Positions 1 to 7,248 are shown, counted from the stretch's first letter. The stretch: 15,760 bases of DNA from an uncultured bacterium (GCA_946183755.1 CAMHCZ010000022.1:1-15760), one strand, 5' to 3'. The notes: generated by a model not told the origin, from the letters alone. Made by a program: numbers and translations.

Positions 1-813
1 CTCGTGGTCATAGACGAAAAGGCACGCTCCTGCTATCAGCTGACCGTAGATTTTGCCCCACGCAGCCTTCGCCCAGCCTGTGTCAGCCACAGTCAGGTGC
101 AGGCTCTCGTCGTTCAGATGATGCCAGATGTACGCTGTGGAAATGTGTCCGAGCGGATATGTGAAGTCATGTATCACCATCTTAGGCTCGCCTGTCGTGC
201 CGGATGTGAAGTACATCAGCATTATGTCGCTGTTGGAGTTCACCTTCTCTGGACGGACAAACGGCGCGGCGTTGTCAAGTCCCTTGTGGAAGTCGTCCCA
301 GCCGCCTGGAATCTCCGGTCCGACCGATATTATGTGCTTCACTGTCGGACATTTAGGCAGCGCCTTCTCTATGTGCTCCACTATCACGTCATTGCCCACA
401 CAGACGATGGCCTTGATGTCCGCCGCGTTGCAACGGTAGATTATGTCCTTGTCGGTCAGCAAGTGTGTGGCAGGTATAGCCACGGCGCCAATTTTATGGA
501 GCGCTATCATGGAAATCCACCACTCGTAGCGTCGCTTCAGGATGAGCATCACCATGTCACCCTTGCCTATGCCGAGGCTCTGGAAATAAGACGCCGCCTT
601 GTCGGTCAGCTCCTTCAGACGGGCGTATGTGAAGTCGATATGCTCGCCTTTGTCATTGGTCCAGCAGATGGCTCTTTTCTGTGGCTGTTCAGCCGCATAA
701 GCATCCACCACGTCGTAAGCGAAATTGAAATTGTCAGGAACTATAACTTTGTAATTCTTCACAAAGTCCTCATGCGAAGAGAAAGATGTCTGTTTTAAAA
801 ATCTCTCTACCAT
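1..813 (-). CDS. AMP-forming acyl-CoA synthetase, partial (C-terminal part outside window)
   Basis: The first 271 residues of an adenylate-forming enzyme (AMP-binding family), which activates a carboxylic acid with ATP and joins it to CoA in the cytoplasm. The gene runs off the left edge; full-length members have about 550 residues. The P-loop motif YFTSGTTGEPKMV lies at residues 201-213. The stretch around residues 241-271 (VADTGWAKAAWGK, then AGACLFVYD) resembles medium-chain/acetyl-CoA synthetase-like (ACSM-type) enzymes more than the FadD-like pair later in this window. Substrate is not readable; a short- or medium-chain acid is a guess. The start is the ATG at 813, with an A-rich leader and no Shine-Dalgarno sequence. 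It begins 22 bases after the stop of the XRE-cupin gene, with no terminator between, so co-transcription is likely. A long open frame on the opposite strand is an antisense shadow. Confidence 0.9.
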   Translation of the reverse strand, partial: MVERFLKQTSFSSHEDFVKNYKVIVPDNFNFAYDVVDAYAAEQPQKRAICWTNDKGEHIDFTYARLKELTDKAASYFQSLGIGKGDMVMLILKRRYEWWISMIALHKIGAVAIPATHLLTDKDIIYRCNAADIKAIVCVGNDVIVEHIEKALPKCPTVKHIISVGPEIPGGWDDFHKGLDNAAPFVRPEKVNSNSDIMLMYFTSGTTGEPKMVIHDFTYPLGHISTAYIWHHLNDESLHLTVADTGWAKAAWGKIYGQLIAGACLFVYDHE

Positions 814-835
814 TTGTTTTAATGCTTAATTAAAA

Positions 836-1393
836 CTAAAGCGCTATGCTAAGAAATTTCACGGTCTTGTCGCCCACTGGCTTCATGCCGTGCGGTTTGC
901 GTGCGTTGAAGTATATGCTGTCGCCTGCCTCCAGACGCTCCACGCTGTCCTCAACCTTCACCAGAAGAGTGCCTTCTATCACCAAGTCAAGCTCGTCGGA
1001 ATCATGCGTGTTCAGCGAGAACGCCTCATCGCCATTCATAGGCTCGGCAGTGACCAGGAAGGGACTTCCGCTGGCGTTCTTGAACGTTCCCACCAGCGAC
1101 TGGTAAACATACGGAGACTTACGCTTCACCACGACACCCTTGCCGCTGCGCACCACAGAGTAAGGCACCTCGTGAGTGTCTTCGCCGGAAATCAGCGTCT
1201 GCATATCGACATTGAAACCCTTGGCCACCGAATAGAGGAAACTCATCGGTATGTCACAGTTGCCGCTCTCGTAAGCGACATATTTCTCAGCCTCGATGCC
1301 AAGCTTTTCCGCAGCCTGCTCCTGAGTCAGCTCCAAAGCGTCTCTCAGTCCGTGCAAGCGCTCTGCTATTTCTTTAATCTGCTGTTCGTACAT
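836..1393 (-). CDS. XRE-family regulator with C-terminal cupin domain
   Basis: A 185-residue DNA-binding regulator. Residues about 9-65 form an XRE helix-turn-helix (LTQEQAAEKLGI at 22-33, then YESGNCDIP at 41-49). Residues about 115-185 form a cupin barrel, seen as H130..E134..G141 and then G157 and P167-H168, the usual two cupin motifs. Such proteins commonly sense a small molecule through the cupin and control neighbouring metabolic genes. I chose the ATG at 1393; an in-frame TTG three codons upstream is possible but less likely. It lies between proC (70 bases upstream) and the acyl-CoA synthetase (22 bases downstream), all on the minus strand, so the synthetase is its most likely target. 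Specific ligand unknown. A near-palindrome just upstream of the start could be its own operator. Confidence 0.9.
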   Translation of the reverse strand: MYEQQIKEIAERLHGLRDALELTQEQAAEKLGIEAEKYVAYESGNCDIPMSFLYSVAKGFNVDMQTLISGEDTHEVPYSVVRSGKGVVVKRKSPYVYQSLVGTFKNASGSPFLVTAEPMNGDEAFSLNTHDSDELDLVIEGTLLVKVEDSVERLEAGDSIYFNARKPHGMKPVGDKTVKFLSIAL

Positions 1394-1412
1394 TATTCTC
1401 AATTATTTATGC

Positions 1413-1428
1413 GACAACTCTGAGTGTC
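1413..1428. promoter_or_regulatory. Candidate operator (near-palindrome) upstream of XRE-cupin gene
   Basis: The 16 bases GACAACTCTGAGTGTC contain the perfect inverted repeat ACTC-T-GAGT flanked by GAC and GTC. They lie 20-35 bases upstream of the XRE-cupin start, in the short gap after proC. Autoregulation of XRE regulators through such sites is common, but a single copy this short can arise by chance. Confidence 0.25.
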
Positions 1429-1462
1429 ATAAAAGGCAAGACACCAAGACCAACGCTTGTAA

Positions 1463-2239
1463 TTACTTGTTTATCTTGATGCCCTTGATTACGGCGTCGG
1501 TGAATCCGTATGCCTCCATCTCGTTCAGTCCCTTGATGGTCCATCCGCCAGGAGTGCAGACCTTGTCTATCTCCACCTCCGGATGGCTGTGGTTCTTCAG
1601 CACCAACTGCGCCGCGCCAATCATGGTCTGCGCCACAATCTGGTAAGCCTCGTCAGCACGGAAGCCAAGTTCCACCGCGCCTTCTGCCGATGCGTGAAGA
1701 TAACGCAGCGCGTACGCTATGCCGCATGAAGCTACTGAAGTCGCAGGTCCCATCATGCTTTCAGGTATCAGCACCGCCTTGCCCATGTCGTCGAACATCT
1801 TCAGTATCAGAGCCTCCTGCTCTTTTGTCGCGTTCTGCGAAGAAATGAGCGTCATGCTCTCGCTTATCGACATCGCCGTGTTAGGCATCACACGGAAAGC
1901 CGCCAGAGGCTCTTTCAGTATCTTGTTCAGGAATGCGAAGTCGATGCCGGCAGCTATGCAAGCGAAGATTTTGTCCTTTGTCAGCGTGTCGGCTATGCCG
2001 GAGAGCACAGGCTCCACCAGCCAAGGCTTCACCGCGAGTATCACGACATCCGACTTGCTTGCCGCATCGTGTCCGTCATTCGCTGTGTTGATAGATTTGT
2101 ATTCTGCTTTGAGTTCGTTGAGTTTAGACTCGTCGAGGTCCACCACTGTGAGGTTCTCCTGTGGGAGTGCGTTGGCAGCCATAAGTCCGCGAGCCACTGC
2201 GCCGCCAATGTTTCCGGCGCCAATGATAGTTACTTTCAT
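1463..2239 (-). CDS. proC: Pyrroline-5-carboxylate reductase
   Basis: Catalyses the last step of proline synthesis, reducing 1-pyrroline-5-carboxylate to proline with NAD(P)H in the cytoplasm. The 258 residues are close to the usual family length (about 260-275). The N-terminal Rossmann fold shows GAGNIGG at residues 7-13 as the dinucleotide-binding loop. RVMPNTAM at 116-123 and CTPGGWTIKGLNEME at 228-242 are family motifs; the last corresponds to the SPGGTT-type signature of the C-terminal dimerisation and substrate-binding domain, here with Trp in place of a Thr. The start is the ATG at 2239. It is the first gene of a leftward group with the XRE-cupin regulator and an acyl-CoA synthetase. 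A perfect Bacteroidetes -7 box lies 53-60 bases upstream. Confidence 0.96.
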   Translation of the reverse strand: MKVTIIGAGNIGGAVARGLMAANALPQENLTVVDLDESKLNELKAEYKSINTANDGHDAASKSDVVILAVKPWLVEPVLSGIADTLTKDKIFACIAAGIDFAFLNKILKEPLAAFRVMPNTAMSISESMTLISSQNATKEQEALILKMFDDMGKAVLIPESMMGPATSVASCGIAYALRYLHASAEGAVELGFRADEAYQIVAQTMIGAAQLVLKNHSHPEVEIDKVCTPGGWTIKGLNEMEAYGFTDAVIKGIKINK

Positions 2240-2291
2240 GTTCCTTCTTTTTTACTTCTTCAGCCTTGCGCATTATACTGCAAGGCAAACG

Positions 2292-2299
2292 CAAAGATA
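2292..2299 (-). promoter_or_regulatory. Candidate -7 promoter box for proC operon
   Basis: The minus strand reads TATCTTTG here, a perfect match to the Bacteroidetes -7 consensus TAnnTTTG. No clear TTTG lies at the expected -33 position about 20 bases further upstream. The 5' leader to proC would be about 50 bases. It would drive proC and probably the two genes after it, since I found no -7 box in the 70-base gap before the XRE-cupin gene. Confidence 0.55.
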
Positions 2300-2328
2300 A
2301 ATCGTTTTTATATCTAATTGACTATTCA

Positions 2329-2380
2329 TTTTGCTTATTTTAGCAACAACAGAAAATAAAGAATCCGTTTTGCTTACTTT
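2329..2380. repeat. Short direct repeat in the proC-pta divergent promoter region
   Basis: TTTTGCTTATTTT at 2329-2341 recurs as TTTTGCTTACTTT at 2368-2380, 12 of 13 bases identical and 39 bases apart. Both copies lie between the two divergent -7 boxes, so they could be regulator half-sites. The T-rich composition makes chance similarity plausible. Confidence 0.3.
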
Positions 2381-2384
2381 TTTA

Positions 2385-2392
2385 TATCTTTG
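2385..2392 (+). promoter_or_regulatory. Candidate -7 promoter box for pta-ackA
   Basis: TATCTTTG fits the Bacteroidetes -7 consensus exactly. The nearest upstream TTTG (2369-2372) is only 12 bases away, too close for a standard -33 element, so -33 is weak or the promoter relies on an activator. Transcription would start near 2397, giving a leader of about 75-80 bases before pta. Confidence 0.55.
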
Positions 2393-2407
2393 CTATTTAG
2401 TATAGTT

Positions 2408-2440
2408 GCCTGCCTGCTAAAGGCGGCTGATATTAACGCC
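2408..2440 (+). promoter_or_regulatory. G/C-rich hairpin in the pta leader with an alternative pairing
   Basis: GCC (2408-2410) and GCC (2412-2414), separated by a bulged T, can pair with GGC (2422-2424) and GGC (2425-2427) around a 7-base loop: six G-C pairs in an otherwise A/T-rich leader. GGCG at 2422-2425 can instead pair with CGCC at 2437-2440, which excludes the first structure. No U-run follows, so it is not a simple terminator. It could affect mRNA stability or translation. Confidence 0.35.
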
Positions 2441-2474
2441 GAATTTTATATAAATTTCTAATAATAAACACTTT

Positions 2475-3485
2475 ATGAACATTATTGATCAAATTGTTGC
2501 GCGTGCGAAAGCAAACAAGCAGCGCATTGTTCTCCCTGAAAGTCTGGAAGAGCGTACAATCACAGCAGCCGACAAGGCTTTGGCTGACGACATCGCTGAC
2601 ATCATCCTCATCGGAAACGAGGGCGAAATCAAGGCTCTTGCAGCAAAACTCGGTCTGAAGAACATCGACAAGGCCACTATCATAGACCCTGCCACTTCTG
2701 CTAAGACAGAGGAGTACGCCAACCTGCTTTTCGAGCTCCGCAAGAGCAAGGGCATGACTATCGAGGACGCTCGCAAGAAGGTGCTCGACCCACTGTACTT
2801 CGGCTGCCTCATCATCAAGAGCGGCGACGCTGACGGACAGATCTCCGGCGCATTGTCAACTACTGGCGATACTCTCCGCCCAGCGCTCCAGATCATCAAG
2901 TGCGCTCCTGGCATCTCATGCGTATCAGGCGCAATGCTCCTTATCACTAACGCCAAGGAATACGGCGAGGACGGTGTATTGGTTATGGGCGACGTTGCCG
3001 TAACTCCTATGCCTGACGCAAACCAGCTCGCACAGATCGCTGTCTGCACAGCTCAGACTGCAAAGAGCGTGGCAGGTATCGCAGACCCACGCGTGGCTAT
3101 GCTTTCGTTCTCGACTAAGGGCTCTGCAAAGCACGAGGTTGTTGACAAGGTGGTAGAGGCTACTAAGCTGGCTAAGGAACTCGACCCAACACTGAAGGTT
3201 GACGGCGAGCTTCAGGCTGACGCTGCTCTCGTTCCATCAGTTGGACAGAAGAAGGCTCCAGGTTCAGACATCGCAGGCAAGGCTAACGTTCTCGTTGCTC
3301 CATGCCTCGAGGTTGGCAACATCGGCTACAAGCTCGTTCAGCGTCTTGGCGGTGCTGACGCTATCGGCCCTATCCTCCAAGGTATCGCTCGCCCAGTGAA
3401 CGACCTGAGCCGCGGATGCTCTGTTGACGACATCTACAAGATGGTTGCCATCACAGCTTGCCAGGCTATGGACGCAAAGAAATAA
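2475..3485 (+). CDS. pta: Phosphate acetyltransferase (short form)
   Basis: Interconverts acetyl-CoA plus phosphate and acetyl phosphate plus CoA in the cytoplasm, the step before acetate kinase in acetate fermentation. The 336 residues match the short class I form, consisting of the PTA_PTB catalytic domain only, without the N-terminal regulatory domain of enterobacterial Pta. Family motifs seen are IVLPES at 18-23, SFSTKGSA at 211-218, DGELQADAAL at 243-252 and PVNDLSRGCS at 307-316. S312, R313 and D319 correspond to the catalytic or CoA-binding residues described for the Methanosarcina enzyme. The start ATG follows an A/T-rich leader. ackA follows 32 bases downstream with no terminator between them, so the pair is almost certainly one operon. 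Codon choice is strongly biased (ATC, CTC), consistent with high expression. Confidence 0.97.
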   Translation: MNIIDQIVARAKANKQRIVLPESLEERTITAADKALADDIADIILIGNEGEIKALAAKLGLKNIDKATIIDPATSAKTEEYANLLFELRKSKGMTIEDARKKVLDPLYFGCLIIKSGDADGQISGALSTTGDTLRPALQIIKCAPGISCVSGAMLLITNAKEYGEDGVLVMGDVAVTPMPDANQLAQIAVCTAQTAKSVAGIADPRVAMLSFSTKGSAKHEVVDKVVEATKLAKELDPTLKVDGELQADAALVPSVGQKKAPGSDIAGKANVLVAPCLEVGNIGYKLVQRLGGADAIGPILQGIARPVNDLSRGCSVDDIYKMVAITACQAMDAKK

Positions 3486-3517
3486 TAATTACATAACTAA
3501 ATAACAGTCATTTATAA

Positions 3518-4717
3518 ATGAAAATCTTAGTTCTTAACTGCGGTAGCTCTTCTATCAAGTACAAATTGTTCGAGATGGCAGACCGCAGTGTCATCGCACA
3601 AGGTGGCGTGGAGAAAATCGGTCTTAAAGACTCATTCCTTAAGTTCACAAAGCCTAACGGCGAGAAGAAAGTCATAGAGAAGGAGATGCCAGAGCATACT
3701 GTCGGCGTTGAGCTCATCCTCAACACACTGACAAGCGCAGAGGACGGCGTGCTGAAGTCCCTGAACGAACTCGATGCTGTTGGCCACCGCGTGCTGCACG
3801 GAGGTCAGGCTTTCTCTGAGTCTGTGCTCATCAACGACGAGGTAATAAAGGCTATCGAGGACAACATCGAGCTCGGACCTCTTCACAACCCAGCCAACCT
3901 CAAGGGTATCAACGCAGTGAAGAAAATCCTGCCTAACATCCCACAGGTTGCGGTGTTCGACACAGCATTCCACCAGACTATGCCAGAGAAGGCGTTCATG
4001 TACGCTCTCCCTTACGAGTACTACGAAAAGTTCAAGGTTCGCCGCTACGGCTTCCACGGAACTTCTCACCGCTATGTTTCCAAGAGAGTGTGCGACTTCC
4101 TCGGCATCAAGCCAGAAGGCACAAAGATAATCACTGCTCACGTAGGTAACGGAGGCTCACTCGCAGCCATCAAGGACGGCAAGTGCGTCGATACTACCAT
4201 GGGTATGACTCCTGCTGAGGGACTCATGATGGGTACTCGCGCCGGCGAAGTTGACCCAGGCATGCTGCCATACGTATTCTCGAAGGGCGGACTGAACGCT
4301 GATTCGTTCAACGACCTCGTGAACAAGAAGAGCGGTCTGCTCGGCGTTTCAGGCGTGTCTTCCGACATGCGTGACATCATGCAGGCGATAGCAGACGGAA
4401 ATGAGCGCGCAAAACTCGCTCTCGACATGTTCGTTTACCGTCTGACTAAGCTCATCGGCTCATTTGTAGCAGCAATGAACGGAACAGACATCCTCGTGTT
4501 CACAGGAGGTATCGGCGAGAACTCCGACATCGTGCGCAGACTCGTGTGCGACGGATTGACTTACCTCGGATTGAAGATTGACGAGGAGAAGAACTCACAG
4601 GCCCACGGCACTGAAGTTGTCATCTCTACAGCTGATTCTAAGATGAAGGTAGTCGTAATCCCAACTGACGAGGAGCTGACTATCGCTTCAGATACTGAGG
4701 CTATCGTAAAGAAGTAA
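3518..4717 (+). CDS. ackA: Acetate kinase
   Basis: Converts acetyl phosphate and ADP to acetate and ATP, the energy-yielding last step of acetate production. The 399 residues are the normal length for this ASKHA-fold homodimer. The acetate kinase signature LVLNCGSSSIKY is at residues 4-15 and the second, RRYGFHGTSHRYV, at 175-187. Catalytic and binding residues known from the Methanosarcina thermophila enzyme fall at the same numbers here: R91, D148, H180, R241 and E384. The nucleotide-binding motif VFTGGIGENS is at 326-335. It is the second gene of the pta-ackA operon and is followed by a strong intrinsic terminator 25 bases after its stop. Confidence 0.98.
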   Translation: MKILVLNCGSSSIKYKLFEMADRSVIAQGGVEKIGLKDSFLKFTKPNGEKKVIEKEMPEHTVGVELILNTLTSAEDGVLKSLNELDAVGHRVLHGGQAFSESVLINDEVIKAIEDNIELGPLHNPANLKGINAVKKILPNIPQVAVFDTAFHQTMPEKAFMYALPYEYYEKFKVRRYGFHGTSHRYVSKRVCDFLGIKPEGTKIITAHVGNGGSLAAIKDGKCVDTTMGMTPAEGLMMGTRAGEVDPGMLPYVFSKGGLNADSFNDLVNKKSGLLGVSGVSSDMRDIMQAIADGNERAKLALDMFVYRLTKLIGSFVAAMNGTDILVFTGGIGENSDIVRRLVCDGLTYLGLKIDEEKNSQAHGTEVVISTADSKMKVVVIPTDEELTIASDTEAIVKK

Positions 4718-4742
4718 ATTCTGCTTCATAATATTCAAGAAG

Positions 4743-4769
4743 GTCCGGGCATTGTGCTCGGACTTTTTT
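4743..4769 (+). terminator. Intrinsic terminator of pta-ackA
   Basis: GTCCGGGCA (4743-4751) pairs with TGCTCGGAC (4755-4763) around a 3-base loop, with one G-U pair, and is followed at once by six T residues (4764-4769). The A/T bases on both sides can extend the stem. It is correctly placed just after ackA. Confidence 0.9.
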
Positions 4770-4887
4770 ATTACCACTACTCCACAATGAGTTTGTTGTC
4801 AAATCGACAAAATATGTTTATTAGCAGATAATTGCAGCATTTAAGAAATCTTAACTTTTATCAAGGGACGATTTGCTAACTTGAATT

Positions 4888-4895
4888 TATCTTTA
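4888..4895 (+). promoter_or_regulatory. Weak candidate -7 box for the lipoprotein gene
   Basis: TATCTTTA differs from the Bacteroidetes -7 consensus TAnnTTTG only at the last base and lies 42 bases before the lipoprotein start. A TTTG lies 12 bases upstream (4872-4875), the same close spacing as at the pta box and shorter than the usual 19-21. Apart from this and the ackA terminator, I see nothing else in the 220 bases between ackA and the lipoprotein gene. Confidence 0.3.
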
Positions 4896-4937
4896 ATGCA
4901 AATACACAATCTTGTAACACCTAAAAATCCAAAGCCT

Positions 4938-5480
4938 ATGAAAAAGATTGAATTTATCGCAATGATGTTGGCAATCACATTCTGCCTGTGTTCCACATCC
5001 TGCAGCGACGACAAAGAAGGCGGCAGAGACACAAACGCAACAGTAACATCCTCCGACCCAGCAGGCACCGTAGCGTCAAATATTAGACACGACGACGCCG
5101 AATACACGAACATTCAGCTCGGTACATACATAGTTCATGGCAACAAGACCGGCGACGCGACCTATAGTGCTGAAATCCATTTGCATATCAAGGGGTCGCT
5201 AAACCTCTGGATGCGGCAGGCAACATACAACATGTATCCGCAAAATGATGTGACAATCGCAAGTGTAGGACCTGTGAAAAACATCTCTGAAATCAAGAAA
5301 GTTCCAGAAACAGGATGGGCTCAGGAAACAAGCGCCACCCCCGGCAATGGCTATGTGTTAAAATACGAAAATGAATATTTCAAGGGATATGCGCGCGTCT
5401 ATGTTGTGGATTGGATTACTCGTACAGGAGACAATGGCATCATCGGAGTCAAAATCAAATACCAAGTATGGGAGCCATAA
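4938..5480 (+). CDS. Small predicted surface lipoprotein of unknown function
   Basis: A 180-residue protein. The start at 4938 gives a type II signal peptide: a Lys-Lys N-terminus, a hydrophobic core from about residue 5 to 18 and STSC ending at Cys22, the predicted lipidated residue. An upstream in-frame ATG at 4881 would place 19 extra residues before the signal peptide and is unlikely. The sequence after the cysteine (SDDKEGG) is acidic, like the lipoprotein export signals that send Bacteroidetes lipoproteins to the cell surface. The mature part looks beta-rich. Its C-terminal half (VGPVKNISEIKKVPETGW, then GNGYVLKYE, ARVYVVDWI, GIIGVKIKYQ) recalls a family of small Bacteroidales lipoproteins, possibly DUF5036; that family name is from memory and unchecked. 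The gene stands alone between two terminators. Confidence 0.85.
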   Translation: MKKIEFIAMMLAITFCLCSTSCSDDKEGGRDTNATVTSSDPAGTVASNIRHDDAEYTNIQLGTYIVHGNKTGDATYSAEIHLHIKGSLNLWMRQATYNMYPQNDVTIASVGPVKNISEIKKVPETGWAQETSATPGNGYVLKYENEYFKGYARVYVVDWITRTGDNGIIGVKIKYQVWEP

Positions 5481-5507
5481 ACTCTCCGTTTATGAACAGA
5501 AACAAAA

Positions 5508-5539
5508 CAAGGGAAGCCATAACGCTTCCCTTGATTTTT
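5508..5539 (+). terminator. Intrinsic terminator after the lipoprotein gene
   Basis: CAAGGGAAGC (5508-5517) pairs perfectly with GCTTCCCTTG (5524-5533) around a 6-base loop, followed by five T residues at 5535-5539. It lies 27 bases after the lipoprotein stop and separates it from the ABC-F promoter. Confidence 0.9.
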
Positions 5540-5577
5540 CTTCGGCACTACGCCACAAGACCGGCTCATAAAACGTC

Positions 5578-5609
5578 TTTGCATAACCTTGCAAAAATGA
5601 CTATCTTTG
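5578..5609 (+). promoter_or_regulatory. Full consensus Bacteroidetes promoter for ABC-F-thiD
   Basis: TTTG (5578-5581), 20 bases, then TATCTTTG (5602-5609) match both Bacteroidetes promoter elements (-33 TTTG and -7 TAnnTTTG) at the expected spacing. Transcription should start around 5614, giving a leader of under 20 bases before the ABC-F start at 5632. Confidence 0.8.
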
Positions 5610-5631
5610 TAGTTCTGAATATACTTATAAT

Positions 5632-7248
5632 ATGATCATACTATCTAATTTAGCCATTCAGTTTGGCAAGCGAATCCTTTTTCAGGATGTAAATCTCAAG
5701 TTCACACCGGGCAACTGCTACGGTATAATCGGAGCTAACGGCGCCGGCAAGTCAACATTGCTGAAAGCCATCTCAGGCGACATTCAGCCTTCGAAGGGCG
5801 ACATAATCATGGACAAAGGCGAGCGTCTGTCCGTGCTTAAGCAGGACCACTTCGAGTTCGACGAGTTCGAGGTGCTGCAGACCGTTATCATGGGCCACTC
5901 AACCCTTTGGGAGATAATGTCCGAGAAAGACGCGCTGTACGCGAAGCCAGACTTCAGCGACGAGGACGGAATCAAGGCGTCTGAGCTGGAGGAAAAGTTC
6001 GCTGCCATGGACGGCTGGAACGCAGAAAGCGACGCCGCTGCACTGCTCTCAGGACTCGGCATCAAGGAAGACCTTCACCACATGAAGATGAAGGAGCTTT
6101 CCGGTAAGCAGAAGGTGCGTGTGCTCCTCGCCAGAGCATTGTTCGGCAACCCTGACAACCTGCTGCTGGACGAGCCTACCAACGACCTTGACCTCGAGAC
6201 CATCACATGGCTTGAGGACTACCTCGCCAACTACGAGAACACAGTGCTCGTGGTTTCGCACGACCGTCACTTCCTCGACACTGTCTGCACACACATCGTC
6301 GATATAGACTTCAACAAGGCTACCATCTTCACAGGTAACTACTCGTTCTGGTACCAGTCAAGCCAGTTGGCTCTGCGCCAGCAGCAACAGCAGAACAAGA
6401 AGGCCGAGGAGAAGAGAGCCGAGCTGCTTGAGTTCATCGCACGATTCAGCGCCAACGCTGCCAAGAGCAAGCAGGCAACAAGCCGCAAGAAGATGCTTGA
6501 CAAAATCAACATCGAGGAAATCAAGCCTTCTTCAAGAAGATACCCTGGCATCATATTCACAATGGAACGTGAGCCGGGCAATATAATACTCGAAGTGAAC
6601 GACCTGGCTGCCAGCATGGAAGGCGAGGTGCTATTCAAGGACGCGACATTCACTGTTGAGAAAGAGGACAAAGTGGTATTCATATCACACGACCCACGTG
6701 CAATGACCGCATTCTTCGAGATAATAAACGACAGAATGAAGCCAGACAACGGCAAATACTCATGGGGACAGACCATCACGACAGCATACCTGCCTGTTGA
6801 CAACTCCGAATACTTCTCAACCGACCTCAACCTCGTGGACTGGCTCAACCAGTTCGCTCCAGGCATGAGCGAGGTGGACGTCAAGAGCTACCTCGGCAAG
6901 ATGCTCTTCTCTGGCGAGGAGACTCAGAAGAAGGCTTCTGTACTTTCCGGAGGCGAGAAGATGCGTTGCATGATCTCAAAGATGATGCTCAAGAACGCCA
7001 ACTGCCTCGTGCTGGACATGCCTACCAACCACCTTGACATGGAGTCGATACAGGCATTCAACAACACACTGAAGAACTTCAAAGGCAATGTGCTGATGGC
7101 TTCGCACGACCACGAGTTCATCGAGACCGTCTGCAACCGTGTCATCGAGCTCACGCCTAACGGCATCATAGACAAGCGCATGGAGTACGACGAGTACATC
7201 TCACGCGCCGACATCGCAGAGCTCCGCGCTAAGAAATATGGATTATAA
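5632..7248 (+). CDS. ABC-F family ATPase (YbiT-like) with degenerate second nucleotide site
   Basis: A soluble 538-residue protein with two fused ATP-binding cassettes and no membrane segment, the layout of ABC-F ribosome-associated translation factors. NBD1 has Walker A GANGAGKS at 34-41, signature LSGKQ at 156-160, Walker B LLLDEP at 177-182 and H-loop SHD at 209-211. A charged, Gln-rich linker covers about 245-315, where ABC-F proteins carry the arm that reaches the ribosomal P site. NBD2 keeps signature LSGGE at 438-442 and SHD at 491-493. Its Walker A is unrecognisable (FISHDPRAMT at 350-359 in its place), and Met463 replaces the catalytic Glu of Walker B (LDMPTNHLD). Resistance, heat-shock or housekeeping roles cannot be told from sequence; YbiT-like housekeeping is my best guess. 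It overlaps thiD by 11 bases. Confidence 0.93.
   Translation: MIILSNLAIQFGKRILFQDVNLKFTPGNCYGIIGANGAGKSTLLKAISGDIQPSKGDIIMDKGERLSVLKQDHFEFDEFEVLQTVIMGHSTLWEIMSEKDALYAKPDFSDEDGIKASELEEKFAAMDGWNAESDAAALLSGLGIKEDLHHMKMKELSGKQKVRVLLARALFGNPDNLLLDEPTNDLDLETITWLEDYLANYENTVLVVSHDRHFLDTVCTHIVDIDFNKATIFTGNYSFWYQSSQLALRQQQQQNKKAEEKRAELLEFIARFSANAAKSKQATSRKKMLDKINIEEIKPSSRRYPGIIFTMEREPGNIILEVNDLAASMEGEVLFKDATFTVEKEDKVVFISHDPRAMTAFFEIINDRMKPDNGKYSWGQTITTAYLPVDNSEYFSTDLNLVDWLNQFAPGMSEVDVKSYLGKMLFSGEETQKKASVLSGGEKMRCMISKMMLKNANCLVLDMPTNHLDMESIQAFNNTLKNFKGNVLMASHDHEFIETVCNRVIELTPNGIIDKRMEYDEYISRADIAELRAKKYGL

Noticed and set aside
4..798. A 264-codon open frame on the plus strand at the left edge
   Set aside because: The opposite strand encodes an acyl-CoA synthetase with the P-loop motif and a good start. 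The plus-strand frame has no family features and is a shadow.
2041..2223. A small minus-strand frame inside proC
   Set aside because: It lies within proC in a different frame, without a start context or family features.
5508..5539. Inverted repeat considered as a mobile-element end
   Set aside because: It has a short loop and T-run placed just after a stop codon, so it is a terminator. There is no transposase or target duplication in the window.
5485..5640. Possible TPP riboswitch ahead of the thiD operon
   Set aside because: The leader from the mapped consensus promoter is under 20 bases, too short for a riboswitch, and I see no thi-box sequences upstream.
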